The notes beneath the pieces are model-generated. The model was not told where the DNA came from and ran no database searches. It was given only the letters and a program-made list of their open reading frames with translations. Shown piece by piece: positions 52,316-61,467 of a stretch of 63,458 nucleotides of DNA. The first letter of the stretch is position 1. Each line of letters starts with the position of its first letter. Source of the DNA: Akkermansiaceae bacterium. GTDB lineage: Bacteria > Verrucomicrobiota > Verrucomicrobiia > Verrucomicrobiales > Akkermansiaceae. The translations under genes and the position numbers were made by a program. Location: NCBI GenBank assembly GCA_903919975.1, contig CAIXKE010000073.1, positions 1 through 63,458 of the forward strand, given 5' to 3'.

Positions 52316-52395
52316 GACTTGAAATCATCGAGGTTCCTGCTTCTGTCTAAGCTAGTCGGATTTTTCACAAGTCTCATCATCAAATCCCTAAATTC

Positions 52396-52848
52396 ATGGC
52401 CTCTTCAAAACTCCGTAATGCTTCCGCCGAACCTGAAGCCGAGTGCGCGTTGGACATGTCGCCCATGATCGACATGGTGTTCCTGCTGCTGATCTTCTTC
52501 ATCGTCAACGCAACCGCGATCATCGTGAAAACGGATCCGGCCATCAAACCACCCATTGCGAAATCTTCAAAACGGCAGGCGGACGGCAATGGACGGATCG
52601 TTGTCAATGTCCGCGAGGATGGCACCTTCACCGCAGAAGATTTCAATACGATCCTCGGCGGGGAGGACGACATCTTTGACTTGGTGAAAACCCTGAAGGA
52701 ACGCAATGATGCGATGGGACGCACCTCGAAACTCCATCTCCGCGGTGACAAAAATGCGGTGTTTAAATATGCCCAAATCGCCGTTCGCGCGGCGGCACGC
52801 GCACAAGTCGATCAAGTCGTATTCGGCGTCTTTGAGCGCCAGCCTTAA
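52396..52848 (+). CDS. ExbD/TolR-family protein (first copy)
   Basis: The 150-residue protein has a short cytoplasmic N-terminus, one transmembrane helix with the proton-path aspartate Asp26 (MSPMIDMVFLLLIFFIVNAT), and a periplasmic domain (GNGRIVVNVREDGTFTAED, ... RGDKNAVFKYAQIAVRAAAR). It pairs with the ExbB protein 80 bases upstream. The second ExbD-type gene starts 23 bases downstream. The two copies differ widely outside the helix, so they probably have separate roles rather than being a recent duplication. Confidence 0.9.
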   Translation: MASSKLRNASAEPEAECALDMSPMIDMVFLLLIFFIVNATAIIVKTDPAIKPPIAKSSKRQADGNGRIVVNVREDGTFTAEDFNTILGGEDDIFDLVKTLKERNDAMGRTSKLHLRGDKNAVFKYAQIAVRAAARAQVDQVVFGVFERQP

Positions 52849-52871
52849 CTCCACACCCATTTTTACCAGCC

Positions 52872-53336
52872 ATGGCACGCCATAAAAAATACGAAGCATC
52901 CCCAGAAGGCGATCCCGCGTTGGATATCTCCTCACTTATCGATGTTTGCTTCCTGCTGCTCATTTACTTCATCGTCACCTCGACCATCACGCCCCGCGAA
53001 TCCGATCTTGGGATGGCCCTGCCTGCTTCGTCTCCTCCCGGCGACAGCCAACCGAAAATCGAGCCATTTTACATCAAGATCGATCCTACGGGCACGGTCT
53101 ACACCGGCGTCGGAGCCGCCCAACAAGCGATGGACAGCGACTTGAGTGTCCGCGAACTGCCATTGCTCACAAGCCAACTGGAAATGTATCACAACGCCGC
53201 AAAAGCGGCAAGTTCCACCCCTCTGGTTCAGATCTGCGCCGATGAAGGATCCACCCAACAGCGGGTGATTGACGTCCTCAACGCACTTGCGACCGTCGGC
53301 ATCAACTCCGTCACCTTCACCGACTCTGTCAGATAG
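52872..53336 (+). CDS. ExbD/TolR-family protein (second copy)
   Basis: The 154-residue protein has the same layout: Asp24 in DISSLIDVCFLLLIYFIVTS and a periplasmic domain (IEPFYIKIDPTGTVYTGVGA; VQICADEGSTQQRVIDVLNA). A Ser/Pro spacer (LPASSPPGDSQPK) follows the helix. One ExbB with two ExbD proteins recalls the AglR-AglQ-AglS motor of Myxococcus, but that is only a comparison of composition. The next gene begins 138 bases on. Confidence 0.9.
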   Translation: MARHKKYEASPEGDPALDISSLIDVCFLLLIYFIVTSTITPRESDLGMALPASSPPGDSQPKIEPFYIKIDPTGTVYTGVGAAQQAMDSDLSVRELPLLTSQLEMYHNAAKAASSTPLVQICADEGSTQQRVIDVLNALATVGINSVTFTDSVR

Positions 53337-53474
53337 TCGCGGACCGTGCTCGTCCGTCTGAACAAAAATTTTATTTCGTCCGGGCATTTCCCCTTGCCGG
53401 GATGCGCGTCTGATACTTGTTCAATTCATCAATCATCCATTTCTAGGATTTTTCACGTCACCCCATTCAAACTC

Positions 53475-56400
53475 ATGAATCTCCGCAATTTTCCCCGATT
53501 CGTTGCCAGCCTCGTTTGCGCCATTCCGCTGCTTATCTCCGTGCCAGCCCAGGCACAGGAAGAAGAAGATCTTCCATCGCTCGTTGAGAAATCCATGAAG
53601 ACCATGGAGCTCAACAAATGGGAAGAGGCGCTCGCCATCAGCAACAAAATCATCGAAAAATATGGCAAAAAAGATCCTCTCGGAAGCCACGGTGCACGCT
53701 TCGGCACGATCTACTACCGCAAGGGCATCTGCGAATTGAAACTCAAAAAATGGAGCGAGGCGATCAGCTCTTTCGAAACCTGTTATAAGGACTTCCCGAA
53801 CAAAGGCACCGAAATCGGCAACGACACCCATAAGAAAGCGCTCCTCAAGTGGGGCGATGCGGCCCTCGGTGCCGAGCAATGGGAACTTGCCATCACCCAA
53901 TATCAAAAATTCCTTATCGAGCGCGACCCAAAACGCGACAGCTATCCTAAAGGAGCCTTCCATATCGCACTCGCGGTTTGTCATTATCAATTGGGCCGCA
54001 TCCCCGAAGGCAATGAAAACCTTGAGATCGCCATCAAAAACAAGCTGACCTTTCCCACCCCGGACTCCGGAATCGTCGCCGGATTCCAAGCTCTTGTCAC
54101 CGGAGCCATCCTCAAACAGAACGAGCAAGCCTTGCTGGATTTCATCGCCAAAAACCGCGGGGAAATTGCCATCGAGCCGTATCTCATGCAACAATACTCG
54201 CATGTATTCATGAAACTCGCGGCAGACGCCGCCAATGCGGGGATGGAGCGCGCCGGCATGGCTTTGTATCAGTTCGTGCCATCCACGGATGCCGCCATTG
54301 AAGACATCAAAGTCCGTCTCAAGACGCTTGGCGGCACCCCCGGGGTCAAGGATGGCAGCAACTTGCTCGACCGGAAAAAACTCGAAGAAGACCTTGCCAG
54401 ACTCGAATCGGAAAAAAGGGGCAAGAAGTCCACGGAAATGGTCAAACTCGCAGCCACGGCCTACCTCCATGAAAAAAATGGCAATGTCCGCGGGGCCTAC
54501 ACCGCTTACCAACAACTCGAAAAATTCCATTCAACTTCCGAAAAACGCGAGGACAATCTTTACAATCTGGTCCGCACTTCCTCGCTCGTCTCCATAGGCT
54601 CCGAGACCCAGCGCTTTGCCGGGCTGTTCATCAAGAATTTCCCTGACTCGAAACACGTCCCAGCAGTCCGCCGGATTATGCTCTCCATGCTCTTTTATAA
54701 TGGCGAATACGACACCTGCATCGAAGTGGCCGAGCCGATGATCGACAAGCTGCCGGCGGGCACGCCCGAACATGACATGTGCCTCCATGTCTTAGGCGGC
54801 TCATGCTTCTACACCGGCCAATACGATAAGGCGCAACCGCTGCTGGAAAAACATGTGAAGGATTATCCCAAAAGCCTTTTCGAGATTCCCGCCAACTACT
54901 TCGTCGCGTCCAATATGGTGCGCCTCCAGTTCTGGGGCAAAGCCGCCACTCTTCTGGACGCGTTCATCGCCGCCTACCCGGATGCTTCCAAGAATGTCTT
55001 CCTGCCTTTCGCTCTCTATGACCGCGCCACCTGCCACTATGCGGAAGAGCAAAGTGAAGAGGCCCTTGTGAAAATCAATCGGATCATCAACGAGTTCCAA
55101 AACTCCAATGTGATCGAGCAAGCCTACAATCTCAAAGGCAACGTCGAACAAAGCCTCAAAAATCCCGATGCCGCTGAAAAATCGTATCTCGCGGCCCTGG
55201 AAATCGCCGAAAAACGCCGGAACCGTTCGGTCGCCGGCGAATCCCTCTTCTCCCTGATCGCCTTGATCGGTGAAAAAATAGGTAAAGAGGAAAATCCCCG
55301 CTTCAAAGAGGCGGTGACTTATGCCGATAAATTCTGGAAAGAATTCGCCGAAAATTCACCCTACAAGACCCGTGTCGCGGTGGCCCAAGTTCCCGCCTTC
55401 AATGCCGCCGGCCGGGGTGAGGAGGCGCTTGAACGCCTGCACGACGTGATCGTTGAAATGGCAAAGAATCCGGAGGCTCAGGGACTTGAGGCCTTGATCA
55501 ATTCCTACACGGCCGCCTATCTTGAAAAACACACACCCGAGGAACTCAAAGAACATTACTATAATTTCGAAGGAATCCGCGCCAAAGACCTCGCCGCCCG
55601 CGCCCTGCTGCGCGTCGCCGTGATCGGCGTGTTCGAGAACGATGCCAAAAAATCGGAGGACGAAGCGCGCAAACGTGCCGCCGCCGCCATGATCAAAGTG
55701 CTGTTCCAACAATTGAAAGCCGATTTCACCGTCAAGGATCTCACCAACTTCATCCTCGTGAAAGTCGGTGATTTCCTCCGGAACAACACGGCCACACCGC
55801 GCGAAGCCCTGGCATACTACGACGAAGCGCTCAGCCGCCAGGATCAATCCTATCGCTTCCCCGCCCTGCTAGGCCGCGCCGATGTCTATGGCCGCTCCAC
55901 CCTTCCTGCGGATATCGACAAGGGCATCGAGGATTTCACCCGTGTCTATACCGACTCGCAGGAAAAACCCGAAAAGGAATTCTCGCTCTACCGGATCATC
56001 GAACTACACATGGCCAAGAAGGATTTCACCAAAGCGGCGGAGCAAGCCACGATCTATCTCGACCGTGAGAAAAGCGGTTTCTCCAAATTCTCGCCCCAAA
56101 TCGGCTTGCTGCTGGCAAAGTCCTATGAGGAGCGCAATCAACTCGACGATGCCCTAGCCATGTACGTCAAGGTCTGGTCCGCCCACATGGGCAATATCCA
56201 GATTTCCGCCCCGGCGATGTTGAGTTGGATGAAGCTCTTATGGGACCGCAATAAACCCTCACCGAACCCAGCGGACCCGGCCATCGCCGCCGACCGCCAA
56301 GGTGCCTACAATGGCGGAGCGAACTTCATTCAACTCACCAGCCGCTTCAAGGACAAGATGACCGATGCTGATCGTGAACTCTGGCAGGAAGTCGAAAAAC

Positions 56401-56483
56401 TCGTCAATCAATACGAGGCCGACCCCAACGTCAAATCGCTGGAAGAGCTCAGACTCGAAAAAGAAAAAGCCAAGAAGAAGTGA
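53475..56483 (+). CDS. Large periplasmic TPR-repeat protein
   Basis: I chose the ATG at 53475, which gives a signal peptide (NFPRFVASLVCAIPLLISVP, cleavage near AQA-QE) and 1002 aa. The mature protein is almost entirely alpha-helical with repeated TPR-type pairs, for example SMKTMELNKWEEALAISNKI, KKWSEAISSFETCYKDFPNK, ... YTGQYDKAQPLLEKHVKDYP, ... YNLKGNVEQSLKNPDAAEKS, and ... QDQSYRFPALLGRADVYGRS. No enzyme motif is seen. It ends in a Lys-rich tail. Directly after ExbB-ExbD-ExbD, it is a plausible periplasmic adaptor that takes the place of TonB or TolA. The next gene follows after 44 bases. Confidence 0.85.
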   Translation: MNLRNFPRFVASLVCAIPLLISVPAQAQEEEDLPSLVEKSMKTMELNKWEEALAISNKIIEKYGKKDPLGSHGARFGTIYYRKGICELKLKKWSEAISSFETCYKDFPNKGTEIGNDTHKKALLKWGDAALGAEQWELAITQYQKFLIERDPKRDSYPKGAFHIALAVCHYQLGRIPEGNENLEIAIKNKLTFPTPDSGIVAGFQALVTGAILKQNEQALLDFIAKNRGEIAIEPYLMQQYSHVFMKLAADAANAGMERAGMALYQFVPSTDAAIEDIKVRLKTLGGTPGVKDGSNLLDRKKLEEDLARLESEKRGKKSTEMVKLAATAYLHEKNGNVRGAYTAYQQLEKFHSTSEKREDNLYNLVRTSSLVSIGSETQRFAGLFIKNFPDSKHVPAVRRIMLSMLFYNGEYDTCIEVAEPMIDKLPAGTPEHDMCLHVLGGSCFYTGQYDKAQPLLEKHVKDYPKSLFEIPANYFVASNMVRLQFWGKAATLLDAFIAAYPDASKNVFLPFALYDRATCHYAEEQSEEALVKINRIINEFQNSNVIEQAYNLKGNVEQSLKNPDAAEKSYLAALEIAEKRRNRSVAGESLFSLIALIGEKIGKEENPRFKEAVTYADKFWKEFAENSPYKTRVAVAQVPAFNAAGRGEEALERLHDVIVEMAKNPEAQGLEALINSYTAAYLEKHTPEELKEHYYNFEGIRAKDLAARALLRVAVIGVFENDAKKSEDEARKRAAAAMIKVLFQQLKADFTVKDLTNFILVKVGDFLRNNTATPREALAYYDEALSRQDQSYRFPALLGRADVYGRSTLPADIDKGIEDFTRVYTDSQEKPEKEFSLYRIIELHMAKKDFTKAAEQATIYLDREKSGFSKFSPQIGLLLAKSYEERNQLDDALAMYVKVWSAHMGNIQISAPAMLSWMKLLWDRNKPSPNPADPAIAADRQGAYNGGANFIQLTSRFKDKMTDADRELWQEVEKLVNQYEADPNVKSLEELRLEKEKAKKK

Positions 56484-56527
56484 TGCTATTCCTGCCTCCG
56501 ATGCGAACCCCTACCGGACCTGATCCT

Positions 56528-57451
56528 ATGAAAATTCTCTCTCTCGCCGCCCTCTGCTCCGCCTTCGTTTTCACCGCCGCCGCTCAGGAAAATGTTTTCC
56601 TGGCTCACGTGCTGCTGATTGAAAAAGAAAATGGCGCCCGCAAAGAGGCATGGCTGGTCGCCGCCACCAAAACTCAAATCCGCTACCGCGAAACCGAACT
56701 CGCGGCAGACACCAAGGATGCCAGAATCAGCGATTTCCGCTCCATCTACATCTATGAGCCACGCGAGTATGCCGCCGCGATGGACCTTTATCAGGGCAGA
56801 AAATACAAAGAGGCCAAGGAGATGTTCGGCGCCGTAAAGGCTCGCTACAAACCGATCCTGCCTATGGAAAACAGCCCGGCCGCTCTTTCCACATTTTATG
56901 AAATGGAGTGCATGCGCAAACTGGGTGATCTCGATGGCCTCGCCGCAGCCCTCCAAACTTTTATTAAAGATCCACTGACACGGGAAACCCAACTCCGCCA
57001 ATTGGACCTCTATGTCCTATGGGATGCCGTAAGGACCAAAAGCTGGGACCGTCTCGAAACTCTTGCAAAAGAACGTGCCGAAACACCTCTTCCCGGTGAC
57101 CAACGGGCACAAGTGGCGTATTGCCATGGCTTGGCTCTCGAAGGCTTGAATCGACCGCTGGAAGCATTGCTCCCATACCAGACGGCCCTCACGGCCGATA
57201 CCGGTGCTTCGGAGGAAATCGCGCGCCAAGCCGCACTTCGCATACTCGCCATTTTTAATGCCGATCCGGAAGTCAAAAACGCCATCAAGGTTTGGGGCAG
57301 CGATAACGAAAACAAAAACAGCAGGGGCCATTCAAATTTGAAGGAAGCCGCCGCTGTGGCCAAGTTATTCGAAATGTCACTCGCTTCCGGCACCGCGCTT
57401 CCTGCAGAATATAAAACTTTCCTTAAATACTTGGAGAAAACCGAGAAATAG
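56528..57451 (+). CDS. Periplasmic TPR-like protein of the ExbB/ExbD unit
   Basis: The ATG at 56528 gives 307 aa with a signal peptide (MKILSLAALCSAFVFTAAAQ). A short beta-rich N-terminal domain (FLAHVLLIEKENGARKEAWL, RISDFRSIYIYEPREYAAAM) is followed by helical TPR-like repeats (DLYQGRKYKEAKEMFGAVKA, FYEMECMRKLGDLDGLAAAL, VAYCHGLALEGLNRPLEALL). I do not know its function. It is cotranscribed with the 1002-residue protein and is probably its partner in the periplasm. Confidence 0.75.
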   Translation: MKILSLAALCSAFVFTAAAQENVFLAHVLLIEKENGARKEAWLVAATKTQIRYRETELAADTKDARISDFRSIYIYEPREYAAAMDLYQGRKYKEAKEMFGAVKARYKPILPMENSPAALSTFYEMECMRKLGDLDGLAAALQTFIKDPLTRETQLRQLDLYVLWDAVRTKSWDRLETLAKERAETPLPGDQRAQVAYCHGLALEGLNRPLEALLPYQTALTADTGASEEIARQAALRILAIFNADPEVKNAIKVWGSDNENKNSRGHSNLKEAAAVAKLFEMSLASGTALPAEYKTFLKYLEKTEK

Positions 57452-57489
57452 GGAGATCCGCGCTATTAGGCGCCCCATGGCTCCCGGAG

Positions 57490-57519
57490 TTGACATCAGG
57501 CCGCACAATCGGCTATAGA
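57490..57519 (+). promoter_or_regulatory. Sigma70-like promoter of the outer-membrane barrel gene
   Basis: A perfect TTGACA (57490-57495), an 18-base spacer and TATAGA (57514-57519). The expected transcription start is near 57526, leaving about 20 bases before the ATG at 57546. The barrel gene may therefore also be made separately from the ExbB/ExbD operon. Confidence 0.6.
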
Positions 57520-57545
57520 TTCGATGTCCACCCCGGATCCCCCCC

Positions 57546-58790
57546 ATGTTCCAGATTCCAAGTCCCCCCAGACGGAAGTCATGGATGGCCATATCGGCAT
57601 CGATGGCGATATTATTGATCAGTCCCTCCTACGCCGAGGACTTCACCCTGATGGTGACCAATCCCGATCCACTCGGGCTCGGCGACTTCGTCCCGTCTGA
57701 CGCGGATCTCGATTTGGGAATCGAGGGCAAATTCAAGGGCGATTTGAGTTACGGCATCGGAATCTATTCGGTCTACAACTCGAATTTTTTTCAAACGGAA
57801 GACAACGAGGAAAGCGAACTCACCACCAGCCTGGTGCCGTGGCTTCATTACATTTCAGATCCGGAAGGTGGCGCAATGATCTCAGTGGTCGCCAATTACT
57901 CGCCGTCTTGGAATACCTATCTTGAAAACTCCGATCTCAACGCCTTTGACCAAGCCGGTAACATCACCCTCTCGTTTTCAGGTGGAAAATCCCACCTTGA
58001 TGTGTTTGCCCACTACGTTGAAATTTCCGGCACTGATCGCCTGACCGGGGCATTTGTCCAAGGCACGATCATGACGGCCGGCCTCCGTGCCACCCGGCAA
58101 ATCGCTTCCAGAACCTCCCTGAACGCCGGTTGGTCATACAGTATCTCGGAATATGGATCCGGCGATTACGAGGGAGCTGAGGTTTACACCACTTATTTCG
58201 GCGGGCTATGGCAAGCCACGCCACGCATCAGTCTCGGACCCACACTCCGCTACACGATCAGCGAATCCGACAACACCGGCACCTGCGACGCATGGGCGCT
58301 GCTGTTTGAAGCTCGCTACCACGTCGGCGAGCGCCTTTGGCTCTCCGCCTCTATTGGTCCTGAATATACGAAGAACTCGAACGATACCAACAATGACTCC
58401 GGCCTCGGCCTAACCGGAAATTTGACCGCAAGATATGTCATCAACGAGCGCTGGACGTGGACGAACTCGCTTCGCTCCGCCACTGTGCCCGCGCCGGATG
58501 AAACCAATTATCTCGTTTACAACGTGGCGTTCAATACGGCCCTTCACCGCCAACTGCGTAGCGGCTCATTCGGTTTCGGGCTGCAATATGATTTTTCCGA
58601 ATATAAGGATGTGGGTGACGTCTCCTCGGACGTCGGCAACGAGAATTATACGAGTCTCTTCGTAAATTACCAACGCCCGCTGTATAAGGACCGCGTGAGT
58701 TTCAATACCGAGGTCCGCTACACCTTCAACGAGGGTCAGGAGGATTGGTCGCAATGGCAGGTCTCCGCCGGACTCGACGTTTCGTTTTAA
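57546..58790 (+). CDS. Outer-membrane beta-barrel protein
   Basis: The 414-residue protein has a signal peptide (SWMAISASMAILLISPSYAE). It then shows alternating amphipathic strands over its whole length, for example GIGIYSVYNSNFFQTEDNEE, AMISVVANYSPSWNTYLENS, RYTISESDNTGTCDAWALLF and FGFGLQYDFSEYKDVGD. It ends in WQVSAGLDVSF, the C-terminal aromatic residue that BAM recognises. It resembles uncharacterised barrels (BBP2-type) of Verrucomicrobia. It lies 94 bases after the TPR-like gene, with its own promoter, and could be the outer-membrane target of the ExbB/ExbD unit. Confidence 0.82.
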   Translation: MFQIPSPPRRKSWMAISASMAILLISPSYAEDFTLMVTNPDPLGLGDFVPSDADLDLGIEGKFKGDLSYGIGIYSVYNSNFFQTEDNEESELTTSLVPWLHYISDPEGGAMISVVANYSPSWNTYLENSDLNAFDQAGNITLSFSGGKSHLDVFAHYVEISGTDRLTGAFVQGTIMTAGLRATRQIASRTSLNAGWSYSISEYGSGDYEGAEVYTTYFGGLWQATPRISLGPTLRYTISESDNTGTCDAWALLFEARYHVGERLWLSASIGPEYTKNSNDTNNDSGLGLTGNLTARYVINERWTWTNSLRSATVPAPDETNYLVYNVAFNTALHRQLRSGSFGFGLQYDFSEYKDVGDVSSDVGNENYTSLFVNYQRPLYKDRVSFNTEVRYTFNEGQEDWSQWQVSAGLDVSF

Positions 58791-58809
58791 CAATCCTTGC
58801 TGCCCAAGC

Positions 58810-59733
58810 TCACGGTTTCATGGCATCTTCAAGCCACACCAGCATGCGTTTGCGGAATGCGCCATTATCGCGGGACAGTGAGTCTCCATGGCGCCCGGCT
58901 TCCACTTCAAACAATGTTTTGGGCTGGCGGGCGGATTCGAACAACTGCCGCCCTTGTGAGACCGGCACCACTTCATCACGTGCGCCATGGATCACTAACA
59001 ACGGAACCGGGCTGAGCTTTACAACAAAATTTTTAGGTGCGAGTTCGTCGGTAACAAGGCTCTCTCCGAGGCGGCCGCCGACGATGCGCGCCATCGCCTG
59101 ATAGGAAGCGAACGCTCCATCGATCACCACCGCACGCAGGCCCTTGATCGGAGTCTCCCCGAGCGCGGTGACGGATTTGGCACCACCGAGACTGTGGCCA
59201 TAAGAAACCAGCCGACTGGCATCGAGATCCTTACGTTGAGCGGCATAGGCAAAAGCAGCTTTGACGTCATCCACCATGCCCCGCCGGTCCACGCTGCCGC
59301 CGGATTTACCAAAGCCACGGTAATCATACATCAGCACATTGTAATCCGCCTCCGCCAGCCAAGTGACAAAACCCAGGTGATGACCCATCGAGCCGGCGTT
59401 GCCATGCGAAAACACCACCGTTCCCTTCGCGGTCTTCCCACGCTTGGGAATCAACCAGCCGTGGAGCCGTGTCCCATCGACGGACTTGAAATCGATGTTT
59501 TCAAACTTGAATCCCCACGTCGCTGGTGTCGCTGGCTCGTCGTGCGTTGGAAAGTAGAATAGCTGATTGCCGCCAGCCGGACCCAGCGTGCTTTTGGCCA
59601 TGCGGGCAAGATCGCCATCGGGATCCTCCAGAACCGCGCGGATGCTTTCAGGTGTCAGGGGCGGGTGAGTCGGCGTTTCAGCACACGCCATTGCCGCCAG
59701 CGCCAGCCAAAGTGAGGAGATTCTTGCGTCCAT
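58810..59733 (-). CDS. Alpha/beta-hydrolase, exported, lipoprotein-like
   Basis: The 307-residue protein starts MDARISSLWLALAAMACAET; the AMAC word is a plausible lipobox. The hydrolase core has TVVFSHGNAGSMGHHLGFVT, VLMYDYRGFGKSGGSVDRRG, the nucleophile elbow VSYGHSLGGAKSV, Asp in VIHGARDEVVPV and His in VEAGRHGDSL, so a full catalytic triad is visible. It belongs to the BEM46/YfhR-like esterase group. The substrate is unknown. It faces the barrel gene tail to tail with a 19-base gap. Confidence 0.87.
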   Translation of the reverse strand: MDARISSLWLALAAMACAETPTHPPLTPESIRAVLEDPDGDLARMAKSTLGPAGGNQLFYFPTHDEPATPATWGFKFENIDFKSVDGTRLHGWLIPKRGKTAKGTVVFSHGNAGSMGHHLGFVTWLAEADYNVLMYDYRGFGKSGGSVDRRGMVDDVKAAFAYAAQRKDLDASRLVSYGHSLGGAKSVTALGETPIKGLRAVVIDGAFASYQAMARIVGGRLGESLVTDELAPKNFVVKLSPVPLLVIHGARDEVVPVSQGRQLFESARQPKTLFEVEAGRHGDSLSRDNGAFRKRMLVWLEDAMKP

Positions 59734-59785
59734 GAAAGATTCATAGTCCGCGCAAAATGCGCATTGTCGAGCGGAAGCCTGCGAT

Positions 59786-60616
59786 TCACTGCGGCATCAT
59801 GTAGCCCAGCAAGCTGGCCAAGCGGTCCCGCATTTGATGCCGAGGCATAATGGCATCGATCAGGCCGTGTTCCATCATAAACTCGGCGGTTTGAAAACCC
59901 GGCGGCAGGTTCTGATGGGTCGTCTCCTTGACCACCCGCGGCCCGGCAAAACCGATCATGCACTTGGGCTCGGCAAGATTGATGTCGCCGATGGTGGCGA
60001 ACGAGGCGGTCACGCCGCCAGTGGTGGGGTGAGTCATCAGGGAAATGTATGGCAACTTCGCCTCGGACAGACGAGCGAGCGCCCCGCAAGTTTTTGCCAT
60101 TTGCATCAGCGAGAGCATGCCCTCCTGCATCCGCGCGCCAGACGAGGCGGAGACGATGATCACGCCGCGCTTCTCGGCGATGGCCGTTTCAATGGCGCGG
60201 GTGATTTTTTCTCCCACCACCGATCCCATGGAACCCGCGAAAAACTTGAAATCCATCACCGCGATCATCGCCTTGTGGCCGCCAATCGTCAGGCGACCGG
60301 ATACCACCGCATCATCCAAACCGGTTTTCTCGCGGAGAATCGCTGTTTTTTCCGTGTAGCCGTTGAATCCAAGCGGATTCGCGGAAATCAGGCCCGCGTC
60401 CATTTCTTCGAATGACCCGGTATCCGCGATCATATCGATTCGCTCATGCGAACCGACTAGGAAATGATGCCCGCAGTGCTGGCAGACGTGGAGGTTTTGA
60501 TGCAGCTCCAAGTTGTGGATCATCGCATCACAATCCGGACACTTGTTCCACAAGCCTTCCGGCATGTCTTCACGGCGGTCCAAGCTGCGGAGGCGGGGTT
60601 TGCTGAAAATGCCCAT
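59786..60616 (-). CDS. accD: Acetyl-CoA carboxylase carboxyltransferase subunit beta
   Basis: The 276-residue subunit, with AccA, transfers the carboxyl group from biotin to acetyl-CoA in fatty acid synthesis. The N-terminal zinc ribbon (CPDCDAMIHNLELHQN, VCQHCGHHFLVGSHERIDM) has both CxxC pairs. The crotonase-like core has GHKAMIAVMDFKFFAGSMGS, VSASSGARMQEGMLSLMQMA and THPTTGGVTASFATIGD. I chose the ATG at 60616 (MGIFSKPRLRSLDRREDMPE) as the family start; the longer frame is not AccD-like. A 12-base direct repeat lies in the leader. accA is not in the window. Confidence 0.96.
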   Translation of the reverse strand: MGIFSKPRLRSLDRREDMPEGLWNKCPDCDAMIHNLELHQNLHVCQHCGHHFLVGSHERIDMIADTGSFEEMDAGLISANPLGFNGYTEKTAILREKTGLDDAVVSGRLTIGGHKAMIAVMDFKFFAGSMGSVVGEKITRAIETAIAEKRGVIIVSASSGARMQEGMLSLMQMAKTCGALARLSEAKLPYISLMTHPTTGGVTASFATIGDINLAEPKCMIGFAGPRVVKETTHQNLPPGFQTAEFMMEHGLIDAIMPRHQMRDRLASLLGYMMPQ

Positions 60617-60628
60617 GGGAGTGGTGAG

Positions 60629-60663
60629 TTGCGGATCGGGTTGCGGATCGGGTTGCGGAGCCG
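60629..60663. repeat. 12-base tandem repeat in the accD leader
   Basis: ttgcggatcggg occurs at 60629-60640 and 60641-60652, with a third partial copy (ttgcggagccg) at 60653-60663. It lies 13-47 bases upstream of the accD start codon. Confidence 0.7.
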
Positions 60664-60948
60664 TAATGACGCGTTCTCCCGTGGGCGAAACGCTAGCGCC
60701 GCCCACAGCTCCCGACAATCTCCTTTTGACCGGCAACACGAATGGCGCGCTCGCCGGGGTTGAATACGACCAAGTCAACGTCGGCGGCACGGTCAATCTC
60801 AGCGGCTTGCTCACGCGCAGGGTCAAACACCGGCACCTTCACTGGCGGCAACGACATCGCCCTTATGGCCATTCCCGAGCCGTCAGCGCTTGTGCTTTTG
60901 AGCCTCAGCACCTTCTGCCTTGTCTCGCGCCGCCGCCGCATGGCTTGA
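60660..60948 (+). pseudogene. PEP-CTERM protein gene remnant
   Basis: The C-terminal part reads MAIPEPSALVLLSLSTFCLV followed by SRRRR, a textbook PEP-CTERM sorting signal (PEP box, hydrophobic helix, basic tail). Upstream, in another frame, LLTGNTNGALAGVEYDQVNV and GGTVNLSG match the beta-repeat end typical of such proteins. The frames do not join and no start is present, so this is a decayed 3' end. It implies that the genome has, or had, an exosortase system. Confidence 0.7.
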
Positions 60949-61023
60949 ATCAATGCTGGGAATTCGTTTTTGGTGGAGGCTGCTGAAACCGCCACTAAAC
61001 CGGGCTCGAATGCGGGGAGAAGA

Positions 61024-61266
61024 GCCTCGACAGCGATCATTGTCGATTGCGTTGTTCCTAATCTGCCGCATTGCCGTAAGCAGCACTATGGCTGCCTCTT
61101 CCACCGCACCGATGACAGCACCTTGATGCGCGCAGCCCGATTGATGACCCACGACTCCACCTAACAGCGCACCACCCAAACCACCCGGCGCGGCTCCACA
61201 CTGCGTGTTCGGGCCTGCGGGAGCTCCGCAAATGGAATGGCCGATGGCAAGAAGGGCTTTAGTCAT
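61024..61266 (-). pseudogene. Decayed glycine-zipper small lipoprotein gene
   Basis: The frame begins MTKALLAIGHSICGAPAGPN and continues GGLGGALLGGVVGHQSG, then GAVIGAVEEAAI and RNNAIDNDR. This is the pattern of glycine-zipper 2TM proteins (GGALLGGxxGxxxG...GAAIGAxxG...NAIDN), with the signal peptide and second zipper damaged. The open frame runs on to 60883, antisense to the PEP-CTERM remnant, without further similarity. I treat it as a pseudogene, but a short functional product cannot be excluded. Confidence 0.5.
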
Positions 61267-61467
61267 AACAAAAAAGCGGGTTTTTATACGTTGATGGGTA
61301 TTTGATCAAATAATCCATCTCTACCTCATTCTAATTTGGATTTTGCAGAGCTTCGCGGGCGGATGACCGATTCTCTTGGGGAAAATTGTCCCTCTTTGGA
61401 GTTGCCTTTCCCCACTATCAGGCACAGAAAGCTCTCGCGTATATCTTAAACCTTTCCGTAATAAGTG

